Source of the DNA: Actinophytocola sp044466355
Lineage (GTDB): Bacteria > Actinomycetota > Actinomycetes > Mycobacteriales > Pseudonocardiaceae
Direction of reading: 5' to 3'
Length of the DNA stretch: 64,000 nucleotides
Assembly: GCF_044466355.1 (NCBI RefSeq)
Contig: NZ_JBITMQ010000006.1
Coordinates: 248,001 to 312,000, forward strand
Positions within the stretch are counted from its first letter, which is position 1, and every line of letters begins with the position of its first letter. Under the pieces are notes generated by a model. That model searched no databases. It was not told the origin of the DNA and saw nothing but the letters and a program-made list of their open reading frames with translations. Shown here piece after piece: positions 7,603 to 14,979 of the stretch. Both the position numbers and the translations under genes were made by a program.

Positions 7603-8499
7603 ATGCCGACCCATCTCGACCGGCTCGAGGCGGAGAGCATCGACATCCTGCGCGAGGCGGTCGCCGAGAGCGAGCGCCCGGTCCTGCTGTACTCGATCGG
7701 CAAGGACTCCTCGACCCTGCTGCACCTCGCGCGCAAGGCGTTCCACCCGTCGACGCCGCCGTTCCCGCTCCTGCACGTGGACACGACGTGGAAGTTCCGC
7801 GAGATGATCGCCTTCCGCGACCGCACGGTCGCCGAACTCGGGCTCGAGTTGATCGTGCACCGCAACCCGGAGTGCCTCGCGCTCGGCATCAACCCGTTTG
7901 ACCACGGTTCCGCGAAGCACACGGACATGTGGAAGACGCAGGGCCTGCGGCAGGCACTCGAAAAGCACCGGTTCGACCTCGCTTTCGGCGGTGCCCGCCG
8001 CGACGAGGAACCGGTGCGTGCCAAGGAACGCGTGTTCTCGTTCCGCACCGCGGACCACCGCTGGGAGCCGCGCGACCAGCGTCCCGAGCTGTGGCGGCTG
8101 TACAACGCACGCACCGCGCCGGGGGAGAGCATCCGCGTGTTCCCGCTGTCGAACTGGACCGAGCTGGACGTGTGGCGCTACGTCGAACGCGAGCGGATTC
8201 CTGTGGTGCCGCTGTACTTCGCGGCACCACGACCGGTGGTCGAACGCGACGGCGCGCTGATCATGGTGGACGACGACCGCATGCCGTTGCGGCCCGGCGA
8301 GGAACCGGAGTCGCGGACCGTTCGTTTCCGCACCCTCGGCTGCTACCCGCTGACGGGCGCGGTCGAGAGCACGGCCGCGACGGTCGCCGAGATCGTCGCC
8401 GAGACCGAGGCGGCGGCCACCTCCGAGCGGCAGGGCCGGGTGATCGACCGCGACCAGTCCGGGTCGATGGAGCGCAAGAAACGAGAGGGCTACTTCTGA
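7603..8499 (+). CDS. cysD: Sulfate adenylyltransferase subunit 2
   Basis: A 298-residue small subunit of ATP sulfurylase. With the GTPase subunit CysN it converts ATP and sulfate to adenosine 5'-phosphosulfate (APS) in the cytoplasm. The N-type ATP pyrophosphatase loop is LYSIGKDSSTLLHLARKAF (about residues 29-47). Also typical are LHVDTTWKFREM, FGGARRDEE, RVFSFR, and the basic C-terminal end SGSMERKKREGYF, which is diagnostic of CysD. Length is normal. It overlaps cysNC as TGATG. No cysH, sulfite reductase or sulfate transporter is nearby, so the pair more likely feeds PAPS to the sulfotransferase at 11579-12706 than to cysteine synthesis (inference). Confidence 0.97.
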   Translation: MPTHLDRLEAESIDILREAVAESERPVLLYSIGKDSSTLLHLARKAFHPSTPPFPLLHVDTTWKFREMIAFRDRTVAELGLELIVHRNPECLALGINPFDHGSAKHTDMWKTQGLRQALEKHRFDLAFGGARRDEEPVRAKERVFSFRTADHRWEPRDQRPELWRLYNARTAPGESIRVFPLSNWTELDVWRYVERERIPVVPLYFAAPRPVVERDGALIMVDDDRMPLRPGEEPESRTVRFRTLGCYPLTGAVESTAATVAEIVAETEAAATSERQGRVIDRDQSGSMERKKREGYF

Positions 8500-10301
8500 T
8501 GGACCTCCTGCGTTTCCTGACGTGTGGTTCCGTCGACGACGGGAAGAGCACGCTGATCGGCCGCCTGTTGTACGACACCCGTGCCCTCCGCACCGACCAG
8601 GTCGCGGCGCTCACGTCGGCCGGGCTGGACTTCGCGTCGCTGGTCGACGGCCTGCTCGCCGAACGGGAACAGGGCATCACGATCGACGTGGCGTACCGCT
8701 ACTTCGCCACGGCGGCGCGGAGTTTCATCGTCGCCGACACCCCCGGCCACGAGCAGTACACCAGGAACACGGTGACCGGCGCGTCCACCTCGGACGCCGC
8801 CGTGCTGCTGCTCGACGCCCGTGCCGGGCTGCTGCGCCAGACCCGCAGGCACAGCCACGTGGTCGCGCTGCTCGGCCTGCGGCGGGTCGCGCTCGCCGTG
8901 AACAAGATGGACCTGGTCGACTTCGACCCCGCCAGGTTCACCGAGATCGCCGGCGAGTACCGCGAGTTCGCCGCGGGGCTGGGCATCGAGGAGGTCACGT
9001 GCGTCCCGACGGCGGCGGTGTCCGGCGCCAACGTGGTGCACCGATCCGGTGACACCCCGTGGTACGACGGGCCTACCCTGCTGGAGTGGCTGGAGACCGT
9101 GCCGGTCGAGGCGCGGCCGGGACCGTTCCGGATGATCGTGCGCTGGGTGAACCGCCCGGACCCGTCGTTCCGCGGCGCGTCCGGGATCATCGTGGGCGGC
9201 GCGGTGCGGGTGGGGGACCGCGTGCGGGTGCTGCCGGACGGCACGGAGAGCACGGTCGCGCGACTGGTGACGTTCGACGGCGACCTGGCGTCGGCGGAGG
9301 CGGGGCAGTCGGTGACGGTGGTGCTCGCCGACGACGTCGACGTGTCCCGCGGTGCGGTGCTCGCCGCGGCGGACCCGCCGAGCGTGGCCGACGCGTGCCA
9401 GGCGGACCTGATCTGGATGTCGTCGCAGGAGATGCTGCCGGGCAGGCGGTACCTGGCGAAGGTCGGCGCCCGCACGGTGGGCATGACCGTCGACCCGCCC
9501 AAGCACCGCGTCGACGTCGACACCGGTGCCCGGCTGGCGGCGAGGACGTTGCGGCTCAACGAGATCGGCGTCGGCAACGTCCACTTCGACCAGCCGGTCG
9601 CGCTGGACCCGTACGGCGTCAACCGTGATCTCGGCGGCTTCATCGTGATCGACCGCCTGACGAACGCGACGGTCGGTGCGGGACTCGTCCGTTTCCCCCT
9701 GCGCCGGGCGTCGAACGTGCGGTGGCAGCCGATGTCGGTGACCAAGCGGATGCGCGAGGAACTCAACGGCCACCGGGGTTGTGTCGTGTGGTTCACGGGG
9801 TTGTCCGGGGCGGGCAAGTCGACGATCGCGGACCTGCTGGCACAGCGCCTGCACGCGGCGGGCAGGCACACCACCGTCCTCGACGGCGACAACGTGCGGC
9901 ACGGCCTGAACGCGGACCTCGGGTTCACGGACGTGGACCGCGTGGAGAACGTGCGGCGCGTCGCGCAGGTCGCGGGCCTCATGGTCGAGGCCGGGTTGAT
10001 CGTCCTCGTGTCGTTCATCTCCCCGTTCCGCGCCGAACGTGCGCTGGCCCGCGGGATCGTCGCGGGGGACGAGTTCTGCGAGGTGTTCGTCGACACCCCG
10101 CTGCACGTGGCGGAGGAGCGCGACCCGAAGGGGTTGTACGCCAAGGCGCGACGCGGGGAGCTGCCGAACTTCACCGGGATCGACTCGCCGTACGAGGCGC
10201 CGGAGCACGCGGAGCTACGCCTCGACACGACGACGTTGACGGCGGACGAGGCCGCGGCAGCGGTACTGGCGCGGTTGGGTCAGCTGGGTGTGGTGCCCTG
10301 A
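8499..10301 (+). CDS. cysNC: Bifunctional sulfate adenylyltransferase subunit 1 / APS kinase
   Basis: A 600-residue CysN-CysC fusion. Residues 1-~420 are the EF-Tu-like GTPase CysN: P-loop GSVDDGKST (10-18), EREQGITIDVAYRYF, DTPGHEQY (80-87), NKMDL (135-139). Residues ~425-600 are APS kinase: P-loop GLSGAGKST (434-442), LDGDNVRHGLNADLGF, then FISPFRAERA and the YAKARRGELPNFTGIDSPYE region. Together with CysD it makes APS and phosphorylates it to PAPS, the universal sulfuryl donor. NodQ and mycobacterial CysNC share this fusion. ATG 8499 overlaps the cysD stop; the 3' end overlaps the convergent SRPBCC gene by 22 bases. Confidence 0.97.
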   Translation: MDLLRFLTCGSVDDGKSTLIGRLLYDTRALRTDQVAALTSAGLDFASLVDGLLAEREQGITIDVAYRYFATAARSFIVADTPGHEQYTRNTVTGASTSDAAVLLLDARAGLLRQTRRHSHVVALLGLRRVALAVNKMDLVDFDPARFTEIAGEYREFAAGLGIEEVTCVPTAAVSGANVVHRSGDTPWYDGPTLLEWLETVPVEARPGPFRMIVRWVNRPDPSFRGASGIIVGGAVRVGDRVRVLPDGTESTVARLVTFDGDLASAEAGQSVTVVLADDVDVSRGAVLAAADPPSVADACQADLIWMSSQEMLPGRRYLAKVGARTVGMTVDPPKHRVDVDTGARLAARTLRLNEIGVGNVHFDQPVALDPYGVNRDLGGFIVIDRLTNATVGAGLVRFPLRRASNVRWQPMSVTKRMREELNGHRGCVVWFTGLSGAGKSTIADLLAQRLHAAGRHTTVLDGDNVRHGLNADLGFTDVDRVENVRRVAQVAGLMVEAGLIVLVSFISPFRAERALARGIVAGDEFCEVFVDTPLHVAEERDPKGLYAKARRGELPNFTGIDSPYEAPEHAELRLDTTTLTADEAAAAVLARLGQLGVVP

Positions 10302-10744
10302 CCGAGTGCTTCCGCCCTGGCCTGCAACGCGATGGCCACGGAGTCGAAGCCGGCCTTCACCCAGTCGCCGGTCATCTCCATGACCTTGTCCGCGTACTTG
10401 CCGCTGATCGTGTCCGTGGTGTGGTAGGTGCACCGCTTGTCGTCCAGCGGCGTGACCCACTGGTCCCGCACCGCGAAGATCCCCGGCATCTCCGACGCGG
10501 TGTCGTAGCGGAGGTGGTGCGGCGGCTCGACCACCCGCACCCACTCGCGGTTCACGAACGTCCCCGCCGAGCCGTCCGGGTTCGGGAGCGTCAGGTCGAT
10601 GGGCGTGCCGATCTCCAGCGTGCTGGTCACCGCCACCGTGTACGGGTTCCACTGTGGATAGTGCGCGAAGTCGGTCAGCACGGCCCAGACGACCGACGCT
10701 GGTGCGGCGATCTCCACCGTCACCGAGGTGATCACGTGGCTCAC
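10280..10744 (-). CDS. SRPBCC (polyketide cyclase/START-like) protein
   Basis: A 154-residue member of the SRPBCC fold, a hydrophobic-cavity domain that binds or cyclises lipids and polyketides. The opening strand SVTVEIAAPASVVWAVLTDF, the YPQWNPYT segment and the long C-terminal helix (DWVKAGFDSVAIALQARAEA) are typical. It is the last gene of the DUF1214-sulfotransferase-SDR operon; its GTG at 10744 overlaps the SDR stop as GTGA. A role in binding the hydrophobic substrate of the neighbouring enzymes is inference. The 3' end overlaps convergent cysNC. Confidence 0.85.
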   Translation of the reverse strand: MSHVITSVTVEIAAPASVVWAVLTDFAHYPQWNPYTVAVTSTLEIGTPIDLTLPNPDGSAGTFVNREWVRVVEPPHHLRYDTASEMPGIFAVRDQWVTPLDDKRCTYHTTDTISGKYADKVMEMTGDWVKAGFDSVAIALQARAEALGQGTTPS

Positions 10745-11517
10745 GACGGCATGTGCTCCCCGCCGTTGACGTCCAGCACGGCCCCCGTCACCTCGGATGC
10801 CAGGCGGGACAACAGGAACAGGATCGCCCCGGCGCACGCGTCGTCGGTCGGGATGCGGCCGAGGGGGTTGCGGGACGCGATCTCGTCGTACACCTCCTGC
10901 TCGGTGACGCCGCGCTGCTGCGCCGTCATCGTCAGGTAGAACCGCACGCCCGGCCCGTCCAGCCAGCCCAGCACGGCCTGGTTGACGCGAATGCCGCGAT
11001 CGCCCAGTTCCAGCGCGAGGTACTGAGACGCGCAGCCCATCGCCGCCTTCGCGACCGCGTAACCACCTTCGCCGCGCATCGGTTCGCGGGTCGACATGGT
11101 GCCCACGTTGACGATCGAACCGCCGTCGGTCATGTGGGGAACCACCGCACGCGTCATGCCGAGCGCGCCGTGCAGGATGATGTCCATCGACCGGCGCAGC
11201 TGCTTGTCGGGCGTGGCCAGCAGGTCGTGGAAGCCGGGGTGCGAGTACGCCGAGTTCACCAGGCCCGTCACCCGGCCGAACCGCTCGACCGCGGTGCCCA
11301 CCACCCGCTCGACGTCCTCGGCCTTCCGCACGTCACAGGGCACACCGACCGCCTCGCCGCCCGCCGCCGCGACCTCCTTCGCCACCTGGTCCATCACCTG
11401 CGTCGACCGGGCGGCCATCACGACCTTCGCACCCTCCGCGGCCGCACGGGCCGCGAGCTTCGCGCCCAGCCCGGCGCCCACACCGGACACGATGACGACC
11501 TCGCCCTCCAGGATCAC
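10741..11517 (-). CDS. Short-chain dehydrogenase/reductase
   Basis: A 258-residue SDR oxidoreductase. The cofactor loop is SGVGAGLGAKLAARAAAEGA (residues 11-30), a variant of TGxxxGxG. NSAY follows at mid-domain, then NVGTMSTREP with the catalytic Ser region and YAVAKAAM with the Tyr-Lys pair. The C-terminal DVNGGEHMPS is typical for the class. GTG 11517 is chosen; further upstream sequence belongs to a repeat. By memory, the trio DUF1214 protein, sulfotransferase and SDR resembles the KstR-regulon genes Rv3531c, Rv3529c and Rv3530c of Mycobacterium tuberculosis; lengths agree but alignment is needed. Likely acts on a hydroxyl of a lipid or sterol-like substrate (inference). Confidence 0.9.
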   Translation of the reverse strand: MILEGEVVIVSGVGAGLGAKLAARAAAEGAKVVMAARSTQVMDQVAKEVAAAGGEAVGVPCDVRKAEDVERVVGTAVERFGRVTGLVNSAYSHPGFHDLLATPDKQLRRSMDIILHGALGMTRAVVPHMTDGGSIVNVGTMSTREPMRGEGGYAVAKAAMGCASQYLALELGDRGIRVNQAVLGWLDGPGVRFYLTMTAQQRGVTEQEVYDEIASRNPLGRIPTDDACAGAILFLLSRLASEVTGAVLDVNGGEHMPS

Positions 11518-11554
11518 GATGCCCCCTCGCAGGCTCCGGGGCCTCGTCGCCACC

Positions 11555-11580
11555 CATGGTTCGCTCCGCAAGCTCCGCTC
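11555..11580 (-). repeat. Copy of dispersed repeat
   Basis: Read on the minus strand this is GAGCGGAGCTTGCGGAGCG followed by AACCATG. It fills most of the 61-base gap between the sulfotransferase stop and the SDR start, and shares a 20-base core with 7534-7556. Confidence 0.55.
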
Positions 11581-12706
11581 ATGAAGCCACCTCCTCGTAG
11601 AACGCGAAGTCCCGCGCCAGCCCGTCCTCGGTCAGCCCGAAGTCCTCGGCCGTGTACGTGTGCTTCCCGTGCCGCTGCGACCGGTTGCGGGCCACGTACC
11701 CCGCGAACGCGCCGGGGTCCACGGCCAGCCCCAGCTCCGCCGTCACCCGCACGGCCTCCGCCACCGGGTCGGCCACCACGTCGGCGAACCGCACGTCCAC
11801 GAACCGGTCCGGGGTCTCCCGCCGCGCCTCGGTGTACTCCCGCAGCGTCCGCGCGAACCGGGCCGACCAGTACCGGCCGATCTCGACCGGGTCCACCTGG
11901 TCGCTGTACTGGCCGGTCATCGACACGACCATCGACGCGTACGACGGCACGGCCGACGCGGGCGAGCGGTGCGTCATGACGATCCGGCAACCGGGGAACT
12001 CCGCCAGCACCGTCCGGACCGCCGTGAGGTGGTGCGGCGACTTCAGCACCCACGGCAAGCCCTTGCGTGCCGGGTTCTGCCACTGCAGCACCTGCAGCCA
12101 CTCCCGCAGCTCCCGGTACGCGGGCGCCTGGTCGAACCCGCGCAACCACGTCCCGTACGACGGCACCCGGTAGAAGGAGTCGAAGCTCATCGACGTGAAC
12201 GTGCGGTCGAGCAGGATCACGTCCTCCTCCGGCCCGTCCCACTCGATCGTGTGGATGTCGCCGAAATCGGGTGACATCCGCAGGAACAGCTCCGCGCGTT
12301 CCCGTGCACGCTGCTTGCGCTGCGCCGCGTCCGGGCCCTCGCCGGGGAACGGCAGCGGGTACGACGTCTCCCACGACAGCGTCGACGTGACGTGCCGCGA
12401 GGCGGCGAGCAGCCGGTGCAGCAGCGTGGACCCGGTTCGCGGCAGCCCGCAGATCTCGGCCGCGACCGTGACCTGCTCGTCGCGCACCTCGGGGTGGTCG
12501 GCCTGGAGCCGCCGCAGGCGCAGCCGGTCCGACAGCAGCGCGACGAGGCGGCGCCGGGTGAGGGCCAGCCCCACCTCGGACAGGCGGGCCTCCTCGTGCA
12601 ACGCGGTGACCAGCACCGACAGCGGTTCGGTGAACCACTCGTCGCCGAAGTCGGTGAGACCGGTCTTGCCCCGCGCGGCGGCGAGCAGCTCGTCTACCGT
12701 GATCAC
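11579..12706 (-). CDS. PAPS-dependent sulfotransferase family protein
   Basis: A 375-residue sulfotransferase of the Sulfotransfer_3-like type. The 5'-phosphosulfate loop is ICGLPRTGSTLLHRLLAASR (about 85-104). The 3'-phosphate region appears later as RIVMTHRSPASAVPSYAS, and the adenine-side WVLKSPHHL motif precedes it. RSQRHGKHTYTAEDFGL near the C-terminus matches the terminal loop of this class. It would transfer sulfate from PAPS to a hydroxyl of a small lipid-like acceptor in the cytoplasm. Its GTG (12706) overlaps the DUF1214 stop as GTGA. The neighbouring cysD-cysNC can supply the donor. The acceptor is unknown; mycobacterial relatives sit in the cholesterol regulon. Confidence 0.92.
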   Translation of the reverse strand: MITVDELLAAARGKTGLTDFGDEWFTEPLSVLVTALHEEARLSEVGLALTRRRLVALLSDRLRLRRLQADHPEVRDEQVTVAAEICGLPRTGSTLLHRLLAASRHVTSTLSWETSYPLPFPGEGPDAAQRKQRARERAELFLRMSPDFGDIHTIEWDGPEEDVILLDRTFTSMSFDSFYRVPSYGTWLRGFDQAPAYRELREWLQVLQWQNPARKGLPWVLKSPHHLTAVRTVLAEFPGCRIVMTHRSPASAVPSYASMVVSMTGQYSDQVDPVEIGRYWSARFARTLREYTEARRETPDRFVDVRFADVVADPVAEAVRVTAELGLAVDPGAFAGYVARNRSQRHGKHTYTAEDFGLTEDGLARDFAFYEEVAS

Positions 12707-13770
12707 GTGTCCTCCAGGTCGACCACCCGGCACTCGGGGATCGGGTGGTGGGTCGCGCCGAGCCAGCGCAGCAGCGCGGTGCCGCTGGAGTGGCCGCACG
12801 TGTCGATCCAGTTGCCCCAGCCGGGATCGCGTGGCGCGGCGACGATCGTGAGGCGATCGCCGTCGAGGGTGGCGGTGTGCTTGTTGACGGTGATCCGCCT
12901 GCCGTGGTCCAGCGACTCCATCCACCAGTTGTCCAGCTGGAAGTTCCAGTACGGGCAGTCGGGCACGGCCGTCTCGATCACCCACGCCTGGCCGGGTTCG
13001 AGGCGCCAGTAGCCGTGCAGGTAGAAGATCTCCGGATCGCCGCCCGCCCGCTGGAACATGTCCTGCCCGAAGTCCGGCAGCTCGTTCGGTCGGGTCATGA
13101 ACAGCTCGGTCCAGCCGGCGAACGTGGCCGCCGTCCCGTGCACGGACAGCGCCGCGCGCCGCAGCGCCTTCGCCAGGAACTCGGGTGACAGCTCACCCGG
13201 CCGGGCTGGGCCGCCGACGCACTCGATCCGCCACCGGCCCGGCACCTCGGTGGCGCGGTCGAGGTAGGTCTGGCGCACCACGAGCCCGGTCGAGTCGGGT
13301 GCCAGCGGTAACCAGTTCTTGTCGTGCGGGGTGGCGCTCGCGACGATCTCCACGGTGCCGTCGGGCTCGACGACGAGGTCGGCGTCGGACAGTTCGCCGG
13401 TGGAGGCCATGGTGCCGTCCCTGGCGTACCGGTTGGCCTTCGAGCCGATGGAGAAGTAGGCGATCGTGCCGCGGGTGCCGGTGATCCGGTACGTGCGGTC
13501 GCCGCGGACGTTCGCGGACAGGTACACGTTGTCCGGGTTGTCAGCACCGATCTTGACGTGGTCGAGCTCGTGCAGGCGCGGGAAGTCCGGGTCGGCGTTC
13601 TCGACGGTGGCGTACAGCATCTCGCGCACCAGGCGGGTCAGGTACCGGTAGCCCTCCGCGCGGTCGAGCGGGGTGGCGGGTGCCTCCTCGCGCAGCACGA
13701 CCTCGCCCGCCCGTTCCAGTGCGCGGCAGAACTCGGTCCACGCCTGCCCGGAGAGGACCTCGTCGGCCAT
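12703..13770 (-). CDS. DUF1214-domain protein, first gene of the KstR-boxed operon
   Basis: A 355-residue protein starting at ATG 13770 behind GGAGGTG, a strong ribosome binding site. The C-terminal part (AWVIETAVPDCPYWNFQLDN and WMESLDHGRRITVNKHTA) is the DUF1214 signature; the N-terminal half carries ANVRGDRTYRITGTRGT. No catalytic mechanism is established for the family. It is cytoplasmic by lack of a signal peptide. It leads the four-gene operon down to 10280. A palindrome TAGAAC-AC-GTTCTA lies 18 bases upstream of the start, matching the KstR operator, so expression is probably induced by sterol-type ligands (inference). Confidence 0.85.
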   Translation of the reverse strand: MADEVLSGQAWTEFCRALERAGEVVLREEAPATPLDRAEGYRYLTRLVREMLYATVENADPDFPRLHELDHVKIGADNPDNVYLSANVRGDRTYRITGTRGTIAYFSIGSKANRYARDGTMASTGELSDADLVVEPDGTVEIVASATPHDKNWLPLAPDSTGLVVRQTYLDRATEVPGRWRIECVGGPARPGELSPEFLAKALRRAALSVHGTAATFAGWTELFMTRPNELPDFGQDMFQRAGGDPEIFYLHGYWRLEPGQAWVIETAVPDCPYWNFQLDNWWMESLDHGRRITVNKHTATLDGDRLTIVAAPRDPGWGNWIDTCGHSSGTALLRWLGATHHPIPECRVVDLEDT

Positions 13771-13787
13771 GTACACCTCCGTGAATC

Positions 13788-13801
13788 TAGAACACGTTCT
13801 A
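13788..13801. promoter_or_regulatory. KstR-like operator palindrome
   Basis: TAGAACACGTTCTA: perfect 6-base arms TAGAAC/GTTCTA around AC. It fits the published mycobacterial KstR pattern TNNAACNNGTTNNA, the repressor of cholesterol catabolism genes. It lies 18 bases upstream of the DUF1214 start and 57 bases upstream of the divergent acyltransferase. Confidence 0.65.
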
Positions 13802-13817
13802 TCAGAGGTGGCAGTTT

Positions 13818-13846
13818 CGGACAACGTTCAGAATGACGGCTGTCCT
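13818..13846 (+). promoter_or_regulatory. Operator copy 3 with possible near-leaderless promoter
   Basis: GGACAACGTTC (13819-13829) and ATG (13833-13835) repeat the 17-base element of the tetR-cysD region. CGGACA (13818-13823) and TGTCCT (13841-13846) at 17-base spacing could be the promoter of the acyltransferase at 13858, giving a leader of only a few bases. Confidence 0.5.
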
Positions 13847-13857
13847 AGGCTGGACAT

Positions 13858-14979
13858 ATGACCGGGCACCGGATGTCGCAGGTGGACAACCTGCGCACCG
13901 TGATGGTGGCGTGGGTGATCGGCGCGCACGCCCTGATGGGCTACGCGGCCGTGGGCGGCTGGGCGTACGACGAGGTCAACGAGACCACGTTCAGCCCCGG
14001 GTTCGAGCTCGTGCTGACGGTGCTGGTCGGCCCGTCCGGACTGTTCGTGATCGGTGCGTTCTTCTTCGTGTCCGGCCTGTTCACGCCGTCGTCGGCGCGG
14101 CGCAAGGGCCGCCGCGCGTTCGCGGTGGACCGGCTGGTGCGGCTCGGCCTGCCGTGGGCGGTGTCCGCGCTGGTCGTGTGGCCGCTGTCGGTGTGGCTCG
14201 CCTACCGCGCGGCGGGCCGCGACGGCACACCGTGGGGGCTGATCTTCCAGCGCTCACCCGTGTTCGACTCCGGCGCGCTGTGGTTCGCGCTGGTGCTGCT
14301 CGTGTACTCGCTCGGATACGCGCTGGTGCCACTGCGCCTCGGCGCCTCCAACGGCTATCACCTGGTGCTGGCGGCCGCCGGGATCGCCGTGTGCAGCTTC
14401 GTGACCAGGCTGGCGTTCCCGGCGCGCAGCGGGCAGCCGGGTGACCTGCACCTGTGGCAATGGCCGCAGTGCCTCGGCATGTTCCTGCTCGGCCTCGCGG
14501 CCGCGCGGTCGGGGTGGGTGCGTGCGCTGCCCGAGCGCGTCTACCGGCGCTGCGGCGTGGTCACGGGCCTCACGCTGGTCTTCGTGCCGGTCGCCGGGCT
14601 GACGCTGGGCATCACGGAGGTGGCGTCGGGCGTCGACGAGTTCCTCGGCGGCTGGCACTGGCAGGCGGCCCTGACCGCGGCGGTCGAGGGCGTGCTCGTG
14701 GTGTTCGGCTCGGTGTGGCTGCTGGGGCTGGCGCAGCGGCGGTTCACCTGGTCCGGGCCGTTGGCCACCGCGTGCGCCCGCGGTGCCTTCCCGGCGTTCG
14801 TGCTGCAGGGCCCCGTGCTGCTCCTGCTCGCGATCGCGTTGCGCCCACTGGCGATCCCGGCCGAGGTCAAGGCCCCGCTGCTGCTGGTCGTCGCACTGGC
14901 GACGAGTTTCTGGCTCGGCAACCTGCTGACCGCCCGGGGCACCCGCATGGCGCCGGTCGCGCGTCCCGCGGAGTCCTGA
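13858..14979 (+). CDS. Acyltransferase-3 (OafA/OpgC-like) membrane protein
   Basis: A 373-residue protein with about ten membrane helices of the acyltransferase-3 family, which moves acyl groups onto sugars, antibiotics or lipids at the membrane. Family hallmarks are the opening VDNLRTVMVAWVIGAHALM (the early helix with its histidine), FFFVSGLFTPSSARRKG and RRAFAVDRLVRLGLPWAVS. Start ATG 13858 lacks a Shine-Dalgarno, matching a near-leaderless transcript; ATG 13873 is an alternative. It shares the operator element of tetR and cysD, so it may belong to the same pathway: acylation plus sulfation of one product (inference). It abuts the convergent phosphotransferase gene without any gap. Confidence 0.85.
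   Translation: MTGHRMSQVDNLRTVMVAWVIGAHALMGYAAVGGWAYDEVNETTFSPGFELVLTVLVGPSGLFVIGAFFFVSGLFTPSSARRKGRRAFAVDRLVRLGLPWAVSALVVWPLSVWLAYRAAGRDGTPWGLIFQRSPVFDSGALWFALVLLVYSLGYALVPLRLGASNGYHLVLAAAGIAVCSFVTRLAFPARSGQPGDLHLWQWPQCLGMFLLGLAAARSGWVRALPERVYRRCGVVTGLTLVFVPVAGLTLGITEVASGVDEFLGGWHWQAALTAAVEGVLVVFGSVWLLGLAQRRFTWSGPLATACARGAFPAFVLQGPVLLLLAIALRPLAIPAEVKAPLLLVVALATSFWLGNLLTARGTRMAPVARPAES

Noticed and set aside
7603..10301. Assimilatory sulfate-reduction operon for cysteine synthesis
   Set aside because: No cysH, sir, cysI or sulfate transporter follows; the neighbours are a sulfotransferase operon and a TetR regulator. This cannot be excluded without the rest of the genome.
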